Shown here: positions 15,327 through 23,872 of the stretch, one piece after another
Layout of the letters: every line of letters begins with the position of its first letter
How positions within the stretch are numbered: the stretch's first letter is position 1
NCBI RefSeq assembly: GCF_000980885.2
Contig: NZ_LBDA02000050.1
Location: 1-38,042 of the forward strand
Reading direction: 5' to 3'
Source of the DNA: Streptomyces malaysiense
GTDB taxonomy: Bacteria > Actinomycetota > Actinomycetes > Streptomycetales > Streptomycetaceae
DNA: 38,042 bases
The notes under the pieces: generated by a model
What the model was told of the DNA's origin: nothing
The model's database searches: none
What the model saw: the letters and a program-made list of their open reading frames with translations, nothing else
Made by a program: the position numbers and the translations under genes

Positions 15327-15692
15327 TCAGCCCTCGGCCCGGCCCGCGGCGACGGTCGCACGGACCGTGCCGTCCGCTCCGGCGAGCAGCACCGGCGTGT
15401 CCGCGCCCCCGAGGTCGGCGACCGCGGCCAGGTCCTCGGCCGGCACCGACTCCGCGTCGCCGACCACCGCCGCCGCCTCCAGCGACGCGGCCCCGGACGC
15501 CACCGCCATGGCGACGGCGGTGCGCAGCGCGCTGAGCTTCAGCGAGGCCAGCTCCACGGTCCCGGCGACGTAGGTGCGCCCGGTGTCGTCCCGTACGGCC
15601 GCCCCCTCGGGCACTCCGTTGCGGGCCCGCGCGGAACGGGCCAGGGTCACGATCTTGCGGTCCTCTGGGGCAAGCGCGCTGCTCTCGGTCAT
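15327..15692 (-). CDS. Cytidine-deaminase-like protein lacking zinc ligands
   Basis: 121 residues aligning in pattern with bacterial Cdd (AAVRDDTGRTYVAGTVELASLKLSALRTAVAMAVASG against the usual VGAA..G..Y.G.NVENAS...CAER.A...A.SEG). The zinc Cys and catalytic Glu of C-A-E-R are replaced by S-A-L-R, the PCGxC motif is absent, and the whole protein has no Cys or His. It cannot be a zinc-dependent deaminase. The fold may survive for nucleoside binding or as a partner of Era-pathway proteins, since cdd lies by era in many actinobacteria. The ATG at 15692 has a TATGCT -10 box six bases upstream, suggesting a leaderless start. Confidence 0.75.
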   Translation of the reverse strand: MTESSALAPEDRKIVTLARSARARNGVPEGAAVRDDTGRTYVAGTVELASLKLSALRTAVAMAVASGAASLEAAAVVGDAESVPAEDLAAVADLGGADTPVLLAGADGTVRATVAAGRAEG

Positions 15693-15698
15693 GCCCCG

Positions 15699-15704
15699 AG
15701 CATA
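15699..15704 (-). promoter_or_regulatory. -10 box, leaderless start of the cdd-like gene
   Basis: TATGCT on the minus strand, six bases before the ATG, matching the TANNNT box typical of leaderless Streptomyces genes. Confidence 0.45.
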
Positions 15705-15729
15705 CGAAGGCGCCCGTGACCCCACGACG

Positions 15730-16608
15730 TCACCCCGCCACCGGGTACATCGCGCCCCGGCGTCCCTCCGGGGAGGCCAGCCACTCCAGCTTCTCGGCGG
15801 TGTTCGCCTCGTCCAGCGGGGTGTGCAGCACGATCATCAGATCCGGTCGGGCGGGAACCTTCAGCACCGTCGACTCCACCACCAGCAGCCCGGCCAGCGG
15901 ATGCGACAGCTCCTTGCGCACCTGGCCCTGGTCCTCGATGTCCCGCTCGGCCCACAGCGCCGTGAACTCCTCGCTGGCGGCGCTCACCTCGGCGAGCACC
16001 TCCCGGAACCCCTCGTCGTCGGGGCGCGCCGCGCACGCGGCCCGGAACTGCGCCACGACGGTGCGCGCGTTGCGCTCCCAGCTCTGGCTGCGCTCGCGGT
16101 ACAGCGGGTCGGTGAAGAAGTCGATCAGGCAGTTCTGGGTGATGCCGGGGCGCATCCCCAGCACGATCGCGGCCGCGTCGTTGTACTGCACGCAGTTGTA
16201 GTAGAGGTCCATGATGTGCGCCGGATACGGCATCCAGGTGTCGATGAGCCGCCGCAGCCCGTCGCACATGTCCTTCCTGCCGGGCACCACTTCGGGCGTC
16301 GGCGGGTTCAGCCCGGCCAGCAGATACAGGTGCCGGCGCTCCGCGTCGCTGAGCCGCAGCACCCGGGCGACCGCGTCCAGCACCTGCGGGGAGACGGAGA
16401 TCTCCCGCCCCTGCTCCAGCCACTGGTACCAGGAGGCACCCACCCCGGCGAGCACGGCGACCTCCTCGCGGCGCAGTCCGGGCGTGCGGCGCCTGCCGCC
16501 GCCGGCGGGCAGTCCGGCCTGCTCGGGACTGACCCGGGCACGCCGGCTCATCAGGAACTCGCGCAGCTCGTCACGCCGACGACCGCGCGTCGCCTCAGCA
16601 GCAGGCAC
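15730..16608 (-). CDS. XRE-family regulator with MmyB-like ligand domain
   Basis: A 292-residue transcription factor. The N-terminal helix-turn-helix (about residues 10-85) includes RRRTPGLRREEVAVLAGVGASWYQWLEQGREISVSPQVLDAVARVL. The C-terminal MmyB-type domain (about 110-280) includes WMPYPAHIMDLYYNCVQYNDAA and ends in SPEGRRGAMYPVAG. Such regulators bind small lipophilic or acyl ligands. The GTG start at 16608 has GGAGG eight bases upstream. It is divergent from a DHA2-type efflux pump across 107 bp and so probably controls it. Confidence 0.9.
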   Translation of the reverse strand: MPAAEATRGRRRDELREFLMSRRARVSPEQAGLPAGGGRRRTPGLRREEVAVLAGVGASWYQWLEQGREISVSPQVLDAVARVLRLSDAERRHLYLLAGLNPPTPEVVPGRKDMCDGLRRLIDTWMPYPAHIMDLYYNCVQYNDAAAIVLGMRPGITQNCLIDFFTDPLYRERSQSWERNARTVVAQFRAACAARPDDEGFREVLAEVSAASEEFTALWAERDIEDQGQVRKELSHPLAGLLVVESTVLKVPARPDLMIVLHTPLDEANTAEKLEWLASPEGRRGAMYPVAG

Positions 16609-16649
16609 GTGCCGCCCCTCCCCCGTCGGTGCTGTCCGGTGGCCCGTCT

Positions 16650-16664
16650 GGTGGTGCCACCACC
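16650..16664. promoter_or_regulatory. Operator candidate between XRE regulator and efflux pump
   Basis: GGTGGT-GCC-ACCACC, a perfect 6-bp-arm inverted repeat lying midway between the two divergent start codons. It is the natural place for the XRE protein to bind and control both genes; this is inferred from position only. Confidence 0.45.
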
Positions 16665-16715
16665 ACCATAAGTTCCGACTCCCCACCCGTATTCCGTTCG
16701 CCCGAAGCTCTTGCC

Positions 16716-18167
16716 ATGGCGATCGACACCACCACCCAGACCTCCCCCGAAGCGGTCACCGCGGCGCCCGGCATCCCCCGGTTGTCGACGCGTGACAAGT
16801 TCGTCCTGTTCGTCCTGTGCGCGGCCCAGTTCATGGTCGCGCTGGACTTCTCCGTGCTGAACGTGGCGCTGCCCGACCTCGGCCGCGATCTCGGCATGAG
16901 CCGGTCCGCGCTGCAGTGGGCCGTCACCGCGTTCGCGCTGCCCTCCGGCGGCTTCCTGCTGCTGTTCGGACGCGTCGGCGACCTGTTCGGGCGCCGCAGG
17001 CTCTTCCTCACCGGCCTCGCCCTGTTCGGCGCGGCCTCGCTGCTGTCCACCCTGGCCTGGGACCCGGCCTCGTTCCTCACCGGCCGCGCCCTCCAGGGGC
17101 TCGGCGCGGCGGCGATCGTACCGACCGGCATGTCCCTGCTGACCACCATCTTCCCGGAGGGCCCGGCCCGTGACCGCGCCCTCGGCATCTCCGGAACCCT
17201 GCTGTCGCTGGGCTTCACCATCGGCATGGTCGCGGGCGGCACCCTCACCGACGCCTTCGGCTGGCGCTCCACGATGGCCCTGCTGACCCTGTTCGCGCTG
17301 ATCGTGCTGCCGCCGGCGCCGGGTCTGCTGCCGGCGTCGCTCCCCCACGGCCGCAAGGCCACGGCAGGCACCCCCGGCCCGGACCGGCCGCGCCTGGACG
17401 TGCCCGGCGCGATCACCGTGACCACCGGACTGCTGTCGCTGATCTACGCCCTGTCCACCGCCGCCGACCACGGCTTCGGCCGCGCCGACGTCATCGCGGC
17501 CCTGGCCGCCGGGCTCCTGCTGCTGGCCGCGTTCGTGCTGGTGGAGTCCCGCTCGGCGAGTCCCCTGGTCTCGCTGCCGATGCTGCGCCGGCGCACGGTG
17601 GCATGGGGCAACGCGGGCGGCCTGGTCACCTTCTCGATGATGTCCACGATCGTCTTCGTGCTGACCCTGTACCTCCAGGAGATCCTCGGCCTGTCCGCCT
17701 TCGAGACCGGTCTGGTCTTCGGCTTCCAGGGGCTGCTCTCCGTGGTCGCCGGCACCCTCGCCCCGAAGGTCATCGGCCGCCTGGGCGCCCGCCGCACCCT
17801 GGTCGGCTCGCTGGCCGGCCAGGGCGCGCTGACCTCGGCGCTGCTCCTGCTGGGCACCCACGGCTGGTCCGTGTGGCTCGCCACGGCCGCGGTGGCCCTG
17901 GCCAGCATGTGCCACCTGGGCGCCATCATCTCGTACGGCCTGACCGTCACCTCCGGCGTCCCGGACGAGGAACAGGGCCTGGCCACCGGCCTGGTGACGT
18001 CCACCCAGCAGGTCGGCGTCACGATCGGCATCCCGCTGCTCGGCGTGCTGGCCACCACCTCCGGCGACCTGCTGACCGGCGTGCACACGGTGGTCGCCCT
18101 GGACACGGCGATCGTGCTCGGCGCCGCGGTCCTGACCGGGCTGGGCCTGCGCCGCTCCAGGGCCTGA
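16716..18167 (+). CDS. DHA2-family (EmrB/QacA-like) MFS drug exporter
   Basis: A 483-residue membrane protein with about 14 hydrophobic segments. Signatures are VALDFSVLNVALPDLGRDLG in helix 1 (the D-x-x-x-V-N-V-A-L-P DHA2 motif), GRVGDLFGRRRLFLTGLALF (motif A) and LGFTIGMVAGGTLTDAFGWRSTMAL (motif C, antiporter). It should pump out a hydrophobic or cationic compound using the proton gradient. The ATG at 16716 lies before MAIDTTTQ; the ribosome site is weak. It is controlled by the divergent XRE regulator and converges with the S66 peptidase gene, with only 2 bp between the stops. Confidence 0.92.
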   Translation: MAIDTTTQTSPEAVTAAPGIPRLSTRDKFVLFVLCAAQFMVALDFSVLNVALPDLGRDLGMSRSALQWAVTAFALPSGGFLLLFGRVGDLFGRRRLFLTGLALFGAASLLSTLAWDPASFLTGRALQGLGAAAIVPTGMSLLTTIFPEGPARDRALGISGTLLSLGFTIGMVAGGTLTDAFGWRSTMALLTLFALIVLPPAPGLLPASLPHGRKATAGTPGPDRPRLDVPGAITVTTGLLSLIYALSTAADHGFGRADVIAALAAGLLLLAAFVLVESRSASPLVSLPMLRRRTVAWGNAGGLVTFSMMSTIVFVLTLYLQEILGLSAFETGLVFGFQGLLSVVAGTLAPKVIGRLGARRTLVGSLAGQGALTSALLLLGTHGWSVWLATAAVALASMCHLGAIISYGLTVTSGVPDEEQGLATGLVTSTQQVGVTIGIPLLGVLATTSGDLLTGVHTVVALDTAIVLGAAVLTGLGLRRSRA

Positions 18168-18169
18168 AC

Positions 18170-19189
18170 TCAGTCCAGGGTCTGGACGATCTCGCTTCGC
18201 GCGGCCGTGTGCACCACACGGCCGCGCGCGCCGTTGACCAGCGGGAGGTACGGCGCCACGTGCCCGCACTCGACGTCGGCGAGGATCGGCACGCCCAGCG
18301 GCCCGAGGGCGTCGAGGACGGCCGCGTCCTGGGTGAGGGCCGGTGTGCCGGGCGCGTGGGTGCGGCCGACGAGGACGGCGGCGGCCCGGTCGAAGAACCC
18401 GGCCAGGCGCATGCCGTGCAGATGGCGGGCGATGACGAGCGCGTCGTCCTCGCATGCCTCGACGTAGACGAGCAGCGGCTCCTCGCCCGCGAAACGCGTC
18501 GTGTCCAGGTAGCGGCTCCCGGCGAGCGGGGCGACGGTCTCGACACAGCCGCCGAGCAGCCGCCCCTCGACGTCCACGTCGCCGTCGCCGTCCAGCCGCC
18601 GCCAGCCGCCCTGGCCGTCCAGGGTGAACTCGCTGATCCCCGGATCGGCGGTCCAGTCGTCCCAGCCGGTGGTCCGGTGCCGGCCGGGCGGGGTCTGGGC
18701 GAACGGCTCGCCCTGCGGCGCGGCCACGATGTCCAGCCAGGACACCAGCCCCTCGGGCACCCGGTACGGGGTGTCCATGAGGTTGTTGCCGTGCACGGTC
18801 GCCACCCCGGTCAGCAGGGTCAGCGGGGCGAGCACGGTCGACATGTCCGAGTAGCCGACGAGCCAGGTGGGTTCGGCCCGGCCGATCGCCTCGAAGTCCA
18901 GGTGGGGCATCAGGTCGATGGCCATCTCGCCGCCCCACGGGGGCACCACGGCCCGCACGGCGGGGTCGGTCAGCATCTCCGTCAGCTCGGCGGCGCGTTC
19001 GGCGGCCGGGGCGCTGATGTGGGTGGTGCCGTCCATGCACCGGCCGACGACCACCTCGTAGCCGCGCTTCTCGATCTCCTTGACCGCGACGTCGAGACGC
19101 GCCCGGAGAGGCTCGGCCACCCCCGAGGAGGGAGAGGTCACACCGACACGGTCACCGGGGCGCAGGGGGCGCGGATATCGAATGGTCAT
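18170..19189 (-). CDS. S66-family peptidase (LD-carboxypeptidase / MccF-like)
   Basis: A 339-residue serine peptidase. The N-terminal PGDRVGVTSPSSG strand is typical; the nucleophile is Ser114 in VGYSDMS, with Glu in VYVEACEDD and His in ECGHVAPYLP completing the Ser-Glu-His triad. Members either trim the terminal D-Ala from murein tetrapeptides or, in the MccF branch, cleave aminoacyl-nucleotide antibiotics such as microcin C. The long insert with WDDWTADPGISEF and DTTRFAGEEP resembles the MccF branch more than E. coli LdcA, but this is by eye. There is no signal peptide. Its neighbour is an efflux pump, which favours a self-protection role over murein recycling. Confidence 0.85.
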   Translation of the reverse strand: MTIRYPRPLRPGDRVGVTSPSSGVAEPLRARLDVAVKEIEKRGYEVVVGRCMDGTTHISAPAAERAAELTEMLTDPAVRAVVPPWGGEMAIDLMPHLDFEAIGRAEPTWLVGYSDMSTVLAPLTLLTGVATVHGNNLMDTPYRVPEGLVSWLDIVAAPQGEPFAQTPPGRHRTTGWDDWTADPGISEFTLDGQGGWRRLDGDGDVDVEGRLLGGCVETVAPLAGSRYLDTTRFAGEEPLLVYVEACEDDALVIARHLHGMRLAGFFDRAAAVLVGRTHAPGTPALTQDAAVLDALGPLGVPILADVECGHVAPYLPLVNGARGRVVHTAARSEIVQTLD

Positions 19190-19229
19190 ACGGGATGCTC
19201 TCGGACTCCCCGGGCCCCGGGCAACGTGA

Positions 19230-19589
19230 TTACGGCCGGTCCAGCCGCAGCCGCTCCGCCCTCGGCAGCCCCGCGACGACGAGATCGTACGAGTCCTCGA
19301 TCAGCTCGCGCAGCAGCGGGTCCGGCAGCCCGCCGTCGACCGTGACGGTGTTCCAGTGCCGCTTGTTCATGTGCCAACCGGGGACGATCAGTCCCTCGTG
19401 GTCGGCGCGCAGCCGCACCGCGTCCTCCGGGTCGCACTTGAGGTTGACCGTCAGGGGCCGCGCGTCCAGGTTCGTCAGGGCGAACAGCTTGCCCAGCACC
19501 TTGAAGACCGAGGTCTCCGGGTTGAACGGGAAGTCCTCCACGGCCGCGTCGAAGGACAGGCAGAAGGCGCGCAGCTCCTTCGGGGTCAC
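19230..19589 (-). CDS. MmcQ/YjbR-family protein
   Basis: A 119-residue small cytosolic protein with the CyaY-like alpha/beta fold of the YjbR/MmcQ family: ELRAFCLSFDAAVEDFPF at the start, FKVLGKLFALTNL, then VNLKCDP and GWHMNKRHWNTVTVDG. Such proteins are suspected DNA- or nucleotide-binding factors; the role is unproven. The GTG start overlaps the CorC-type stop (GTGA), so it is coupled to it. Last gene of the phoH-ybeY-corC-yjbR operon. Confidence 0.88.
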   Translation of the reverse strand: MTPKELRAFCLSFDAAVEDFPFNPETSVFKVLGKLFALTNLDARPLTVNLKCDPEDAVRLRADHEGLIVPGWHMNKRHWNTVTVDGGLPDPLLRELIEDSYDLVVAGLPRAERLRLDRP

Positions 19590-20881
19590 TCCGGCTTCTC
19601 CTCCCCGGCGGGCCCGGCGGGCTCCACGAGCACAGTGACGATCTTGTTCCGGCGGCCGGCGGAGGACTCCGCGGTGAGCTTCAGCCGCCGCTCGTCGGGG
19701 AGTTCGACCTCGGCGGACGCGCCCGCGATGGGGACCCGGCCGAGCGCCTTGGCGAGCAGCCCGCCGACGGTCTCCACGTCCTCGTCGTCGTACTCCTCCA
19801 GGCCGTACAGCTCGCCGAGGTCGGTGATGTCCAGCCGGGCGGTGACCCGGAAGCGGCTCTCGCCCAGGTCCACCACGGGCGGCAGTTCCCGGTCGTACTC
19901 GTCGGTGATCTCGCCGACGATCTCCTCCAGGATGTCCTCGATGGTGACGATGCCCGCCGTGCCGCCGTACTCGTCGATGACGACGGCGACGTGGTTGCGC
20001 TCCTTCTGCATCTCGCGCAGCAGGTCGCCCGCGTTCTTGGTGTCGGGCACGAAGACCGCCGGGCGCATGGCCGTGGAGACCAGGTCGCTCTCCGCGTCCC
20101 GGCTGATGTGCGTCTTGCGGACCAGGTCCTTGAGATACACGATCCCGACGATGTCGTCCTCGCTCTCCCCGCTGACCGGTATCCGGGAGAACCCGGAGCG
20201 CAGGGCGAGGGTGAGGGCCTGCCGGATGGTCTTGAAGCGCTCGATGGTGACCAGGTCCGTGCGCGGCACCATCACCTCGCGCACCAGGGTGTCGCCCAGC
20301 TCGAAGACGGAGTGCACCATGCGGCGCTCCTCGTCCTCGATCAGCGACTCCTGCTCGGCCAGGTCGACCAGCGCGCGCAGCTCCGCCTCGGAGGCGAACG
20401 GGCCGCGCCGGAAGCCCTTGCCGGGGGTGAGCGCGTTGCCGATGAGGATCAGCAGCGAGGGGATCGGGCCCATCACCCGGGCCAGCGGAACCAGGACGTA
20501 CGCGGCCACGGTCGCGGTGTTCAGCGGGTGCTGGCGGCCGATGGTGCGCGGGGAGACCCCGACGGCGACGTACGACACCAGGACCATCACGCCGATGGCG
20601 ACCAGCAGGGCCTGCCAGGTGGCCGAGAATGCCTCCAGGCAGGCGTAGGTGACCAGGGCCGCCGCCGCCATCTCGCAGGCGACACGGACCAGCAGGGCCA
20701 CATTGAGGTAGCGGGTGGGGTCGGCGGCGACCTGCGCCAGCTTCTCGCCGCCGCGCCGCCCGGACTTCACGGCCTCCTCGGCCCGGAAGCTGGAGACCCG
20801 GGCGAGGCCCGCCTCCGCGCAGGCGGCGAGCCAGGCGACGACGACCAGCGCGATCGCGCCGATCACGATCTGCGGGGACAT
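19586..20881 (-). CDS. CNNM/CorC-family CBS-domain membrane protein
   Basis: 431 residues. The N-terminal DUF21 domain has three to four membrane segments (to about residue 145). A CBS pair (about 190-325) is marked by MVPRTDLVTIERFKTIRQAL and DEYGGTAGIVTIEDILEEIVGEI. A CorC/HlyC C-terminal domain (about 340-425) ends the protein. The family is linked to Mg2+/Co2+ efflux or transport control; the old name hemolysin is misleading. It starts 9 bp after ybeY and overlaps the YjbR gene, so it lies within a tight operon. Confidence 0.92.
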   Translation of the reverse strand: MSPQIVIGAIALVVVAWLAACAEAGLARVSSFRAEEAVKSGRRGGEKLAQVAADPTRYLNVALLVRVACEMAAAALVTYACLEAFSATWQALLVAIGVMVLVSYVAVGVSPRTIGRQHPLNTATVAAYVLVPLARVMGPIPSLLILIGNALTPGKGFRRGPFASEAELRALVDLAEQESLIEDEERRMVHSVFELGDTLVREVMVPRTDLVTIERFKTIRQALTLALRSGFSRIPVSGESEDDIVGIVYLKDLVRKTHISRDAESDLVSTAMRPAVFVPDTKNAGDLLREMQKERNHVAVVIDEYGGTAGIVTIEDILEEIVGEITDEYDRELPPVVDLGESRFRVTARLDITDLGELYGLEEYDDEDVETVGGLLAKALGRVPIAGASAEVELPDERRLKLTAESSAGRRNKIVTVLVEPAGPAGEEKPE

Positions 20882-20890
20882 CCGGCCGGC

Positions 20891-21388
20891 TTACGAGACG
20901 GTCGGCGCCGGAGACGGGCCGGTCAGGCCGCGCTCGGCCCGCCAGCCGTCCACGATGGCGGCCTGGAGGCCGAACATCTCGGCCTTCTCGTCCGGCTCCT
21001 CGTGGTCGTAGCCGAGCAGGTGCAGCACGCCGTGGACGGTGAGCAGCTGGAGCTCCTCGTCCATGGTGTGCCGCGTCGGGGCGTCCGCCCCCTGCTTGGT
21101 CGCGACCTCCGGGCACAGCACGATGTCGCCGAGCAGCCCCTGCGGGGGCTCCTCGTCGTCCTTGCCCGGCGGACGCAGCTCGTCCATCGGGAAGGACATG
21201 ACATCGGTGGGTCCGGGCAGGTCCATCCACTGGATGTGCAGCTGCTCCATGGCGTCTTCGTCCACGACGATCACCGAGAGCTCGGAGAGCGGGTGGATGC
21301 GCATCCGCGCGAGCGCGTAGCGGGCGATGTCGAGGATCGCCTGCTCGTCGACCTCGGTGCCGGATTCGTTGTTGACGTCGATCGACAT
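20891..21388 (-). CDS. ybeY: Endoribonuclease YbeY, 16S rRNA maturation
   Basis: A 165-residue zinc-dependent RNase acting in 16S rRNA 3'-end processing and 70S quality control. The signature HGVLHLLGYDHEEPDE supplies the three zinc His. The N-terminal part has DEDAMEQLHIQWMDLPGPTDVMSFPMDE, the conserved substrate-side motif. Twelve bases separate it from phoH and nine from the CorC-type gene. The phoH-ybeY pairing is widely conserved and supports co-function in ribosome maturation. Confidence 0.96.
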   Translation of the reverse strand: MSIDVNNESGTEVDEQAILDIARYALARMRIHPLSELSVIVVDEDAMEQLHIQWMDLPGPTDVMSFPMDELRPPGKDDEEPPQGLLGDIVLCPEVATKQGADAPTRHTMDEELQLLTVHGVLHLLGYDHEEPDEKAEMFGLQAAIVDGWRAERGLTGPSPAPTVS

Positions 21389-21400
21389 GTTCGTGCCGGT

Positions 21401-22480
21401 CTACTTCCCCTTGGTGCCCTTGGCGCCGGTCCTGCCACGGCCGCCCGGGTGGGAGCCGTTGTCGGTGCCGTTCTTGCTGTCGTACTTCTCGTACGCGTCG
21501 ACAATACGGCCCACCAGCTTGTGCCGTACGACATCGTGGGACGTCAGCCGGGAGAAGTGGACGTCCTCGACGCCCTCCAGGATCTCCTGGACCTGGCGCA
21601 GACCGGACTTCGTGCCGCCCGGCAGGTCGACCTGCGTCACGTCACCGGTGATCACGATCTTCGAGTCGAAGCCGAGGCGGGTGAGGAACATCTTCATCTG
21701 CTCGGGGCTCGTGTTCTGGGCCTCGTCCAGGATGATGAAGGCGTCGTTGAGCGTCCGGCCGCGCATGTACGCCAGCGGCGCCACCTCGATCGTCCCGGCG
21801 GCCATCAGCTTGGGGATGGAGTCCGGGTCGAGCATGTCGTGCAGCGCGTCGTACAGCGGGCGCAGGTAGGGGTCGATCTTCTCGTAGAGAGTGCCGGGCA
21901 GGAAGCCCAGCCGCTCGCCGGCCTCGACCGCGGGGCGGGTCAGGATGATCCGGTTGACCTGCTTGGACTGGAGGGCCTGCACGGCCTTGGCCATGGCCAG
22001 GTAGGTCTTGCCGGTACCGGCGGGGCCGATGCCGAAGACGACCGTGTGCTTGTCGATCGCGTCGACATAGCGCTTCTGGTTGAGGGTCTTGGGGCGGATG
22101 GTGCGGCCGCGCGAGGACAGGATGTTCTGCGTCAGCACCTCGGCCGGGGTCTCCGAGCCCTCGCCCGTACCGTTGTCGCTCGCCTTGAGCATGGCGATCG
22201 AGCGCTCCACTGCGTCCTCCGTCATCGGCTGCCCGGTGCGGAGCACCAGCATCATCTCGTCGAACACGCGGGAGATCAGGGCGACGTCGGCCCGATCGCC
22301 GACCGCGCTGATCTCATTGCCCCGGACATGGATGTCGGCCGCCGGGAAGGCCCTCTCGATCACGCGCAGGAGGGAGTCGCCGGAACCCAGAACGGTCACC
22401 ATGGGGTGCTGGGCGGGGACGGTGAGCTGTGCTCTCGCCTGCTCCTGCGTGGGGGTGCGAGTTGTGGGTGTCTGTGTCAT
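21401..22480 (-). CDS. phoH: PhoH-like ATPase
   Basis: 359 residues. Walker A is GPAGTGKTYLAMAKAV and Walker B is FIILDEAQNTSPEQMKM. The N-terminal extension has a KH-like segment (VTVLGSGDSLLRVIERAFPAADIHVRGNEI), typical of the PhoH/YbeZ type rather than the PIN-PhoH form. YbeZ partners YbeY in rRNA processing. The ATG at 22480 lacks a close ribosome site; the AGGAGG seen is about 25 bases away. The C-terminus is Gly/Lys-rich (GGRGRTGAKGTKGK). First gene of the operon running to yjbR. Confidence 0.94.
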   Translation of the reverse strand: MTQTPTTRTPTQEQARAQLTVPAQHPMVTVLGSGDSLLRVIERAFPAADIHVRGNEISAVGDRADVALISRVFDEMMLVLRTGQPMTEDAVERSIAMLKASDNGTGEGSETPAEVLTQNILSSRGRTIRPKTLNQKRYVDAIDKHTVVFGIGPAGTGKTYLAMAKAVQALQSKQVNRIILTRPAVEAGERLGFLPGTLYEKIDPYLRPLYDALHDMLDPDSIPKLMAAGTIEVAPLAYMRGRTLNDAFIILDEAQNTSPEQMKMFLTRLGFDSKIVITGDVTQVDLPGGTKSGLRQVQEILEGVEDVHFSRLTSHDVVRHKLVGRIVDAYEKYDSKNGTDNGSHPGGRGRTGAKGTKGK

Positions 22481-22619
22481 GGGCCGGCGCGAAGGCCTTG
22501 CGATTCCTCCTCGTCATGACCGCACGTCCAAGGGCGGCCTCGTCGCTGTCCAGGGTACGCCGGACGACTGACAAGCCTGTAGGACTTTTCCTCCGGACGG
22601 GGGAGGCGCGCCCCGCCGG

Positions 22620-23762
22620 TCAGCCGGGGCCCCGGAAACCGATCGTGGGCACGGCCCGCCGCAGCGGCCAGGGGCGGTCCAGTTCCTCCGGGACCAGCCG
22701 GTCGAGGAAGGCGTACCGTTCGAGCGCCATGGGGTCCTGGGCCGGCAGGGACTGGACCCGCCGCCACCACGCGCCGATCTCCGACCAGCCGGGCGCCGAC
22801 AGGGACCCGCCGAACTCCTGCACGGACAGCGCGGCCGTGAGCCCCGCGAAGGCGAGCCGGTCGGCCAGCGGCCAGCCCGCCAGGGACCCCGTCACGAAAC
22901 CGGCGACGAAGACGTCCCCCGCGCCCGTGGGGTCCAGCGCCTCCACGGCGATCGCCGGGACCTCCGCGGCCTCGCCGGTACGGCGGTCCACCGCGTACGC
23001 GCCCTCCGAACCCAGCGTCACCACCGCCACCGGCACGTGCTCGGTGAGCGCGTGCGCGGCCAGCCGGGGGCAGTCGGCGCCCGTGTACCGCTTCGCCTCC
23101 TCGGCGTTGGGCAGGAACGCCTCGCAGTGTTCGAGGTCGGACAGCCCCGCGAGGTCCCACGCGCCGGTGTCGTCCCAGCCGACGTCGGCGAAGATGCGGG
23201 TCCCGCCGCGCGCGGCCTGCGCGATCCAGGGGGCGCGGCGGCCCGGTGTGAGGGAGGCGACGGCGGCTCGGGCGCGGGGCGGGCAGTCGGGGGCCGGCTC
23301 CTCCGGCGGCGGCTCGTGCCCGTGCGAGACCATGGTCCGCTCGCCCTCGTACGCCATGGACACGGTCACCGGCGAGTGCCAGCCGGGCACCGTCCGCGAC
23401 GGCGTGAGGTCGATCCCCTCGCCCTGTTCGAGGGCGTCCCAGCAGTACTCCCCGTAGTGGTCGTCCCCGAAGGCCGCCGCGAGCGAGGTCCGCAGCCCGA
23501 GCCGGGCCAGCGCGCTGGCCATGTTGGCGACCCCGCCGGGACTGGACCCCATGCCCCGCGCCCAGGACTCCGTGCCGCGCACCGGCGCCGAGTCCAGGCC
23601 GGTGAAGATGATGTCGAGGAAGACGGTGCCCGTGAGGTAGACGTCCCAGGGCGGATCGCCGGGGGCGCGCCGCGCGGCGAGCGGATCGACCTGGGCCTGG
23701 CGGTGCCCCGCCCGGGTGAGGTGCTCGGGTTCCTCTCCGACGAGGGTGTGCGACGAGGTCAC
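22620..23762 (-). CDS. PfkB-family carbohydrate kinase
   Basis: A 380-residue ribokinase-fold kinase that phosphorylates a sugar or nucleoside using ATP. SSPGGVANMASALARLGLRTSLAAAFGDD is the N-terminal PfkB signature; LDPTGAGDVFVAGFVTG holds the catalytic Asp and anion-hole Gly. An insert of roughly 60 residues includes the Pro-rich HGHEPPPEEPAPDCPP. The GTG start has AGGGAG seven bases upstream. The substrate is not readable. It stands alone: phoH begins a new unit downstream, and an RNA gene with a terminator lies upstream. Confidence 0.88.
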   Translation of the reverse strand: MTSSHTLVGEEPEHLTRAGHRQAQVDPLAARRAPGDPPWDVYLTGTVFLDIIFTGLDSAPVRGTESWARGMGSSPGGVANMASALARLGLRTSLAAAFGDDHYGEYCWDALEQGEGIDLTPSRTVPGWHSPVTVSMAYEGERTMVSHGHEPPPEEPAPDCPPRARAAVASLTPGRRAPWIAQAARGGTRIFADVGWDDTGAWDLAGLSDLEHCEAFLPNAEEAKRYTGADCPRLAAHALTEHVPVAVVTLGSEGAYAVDRRTGEAAEVPAIAVEALDPTGAGDVFVAGFVTGSLAGWPLADRLAFAGLTAALSVQEFGGSLSAPGWSEIGAWWRRVQSLPAQDPMALERYAFLDRLVPEELDRPWPLRRAVPTIGFRGPG

Positions 23763-23872
23763 GGTGCGCTCCCTGGCTGTACTGGGTCTGGCCAGTGTGC
23801 ACCACCGCGGGCACCGCGCACGGGCTTACGGCCGGGCCCGCGCACCCGGGGGCGAGCCGCGCGCACAACGGA

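Noticed and set aside
22481..22619. Terminator between pfkB and phoH
   Set aside because: A CCTCC/GGAGG stem is visible but short and followed by A's on the relevant strand; too weak to report.
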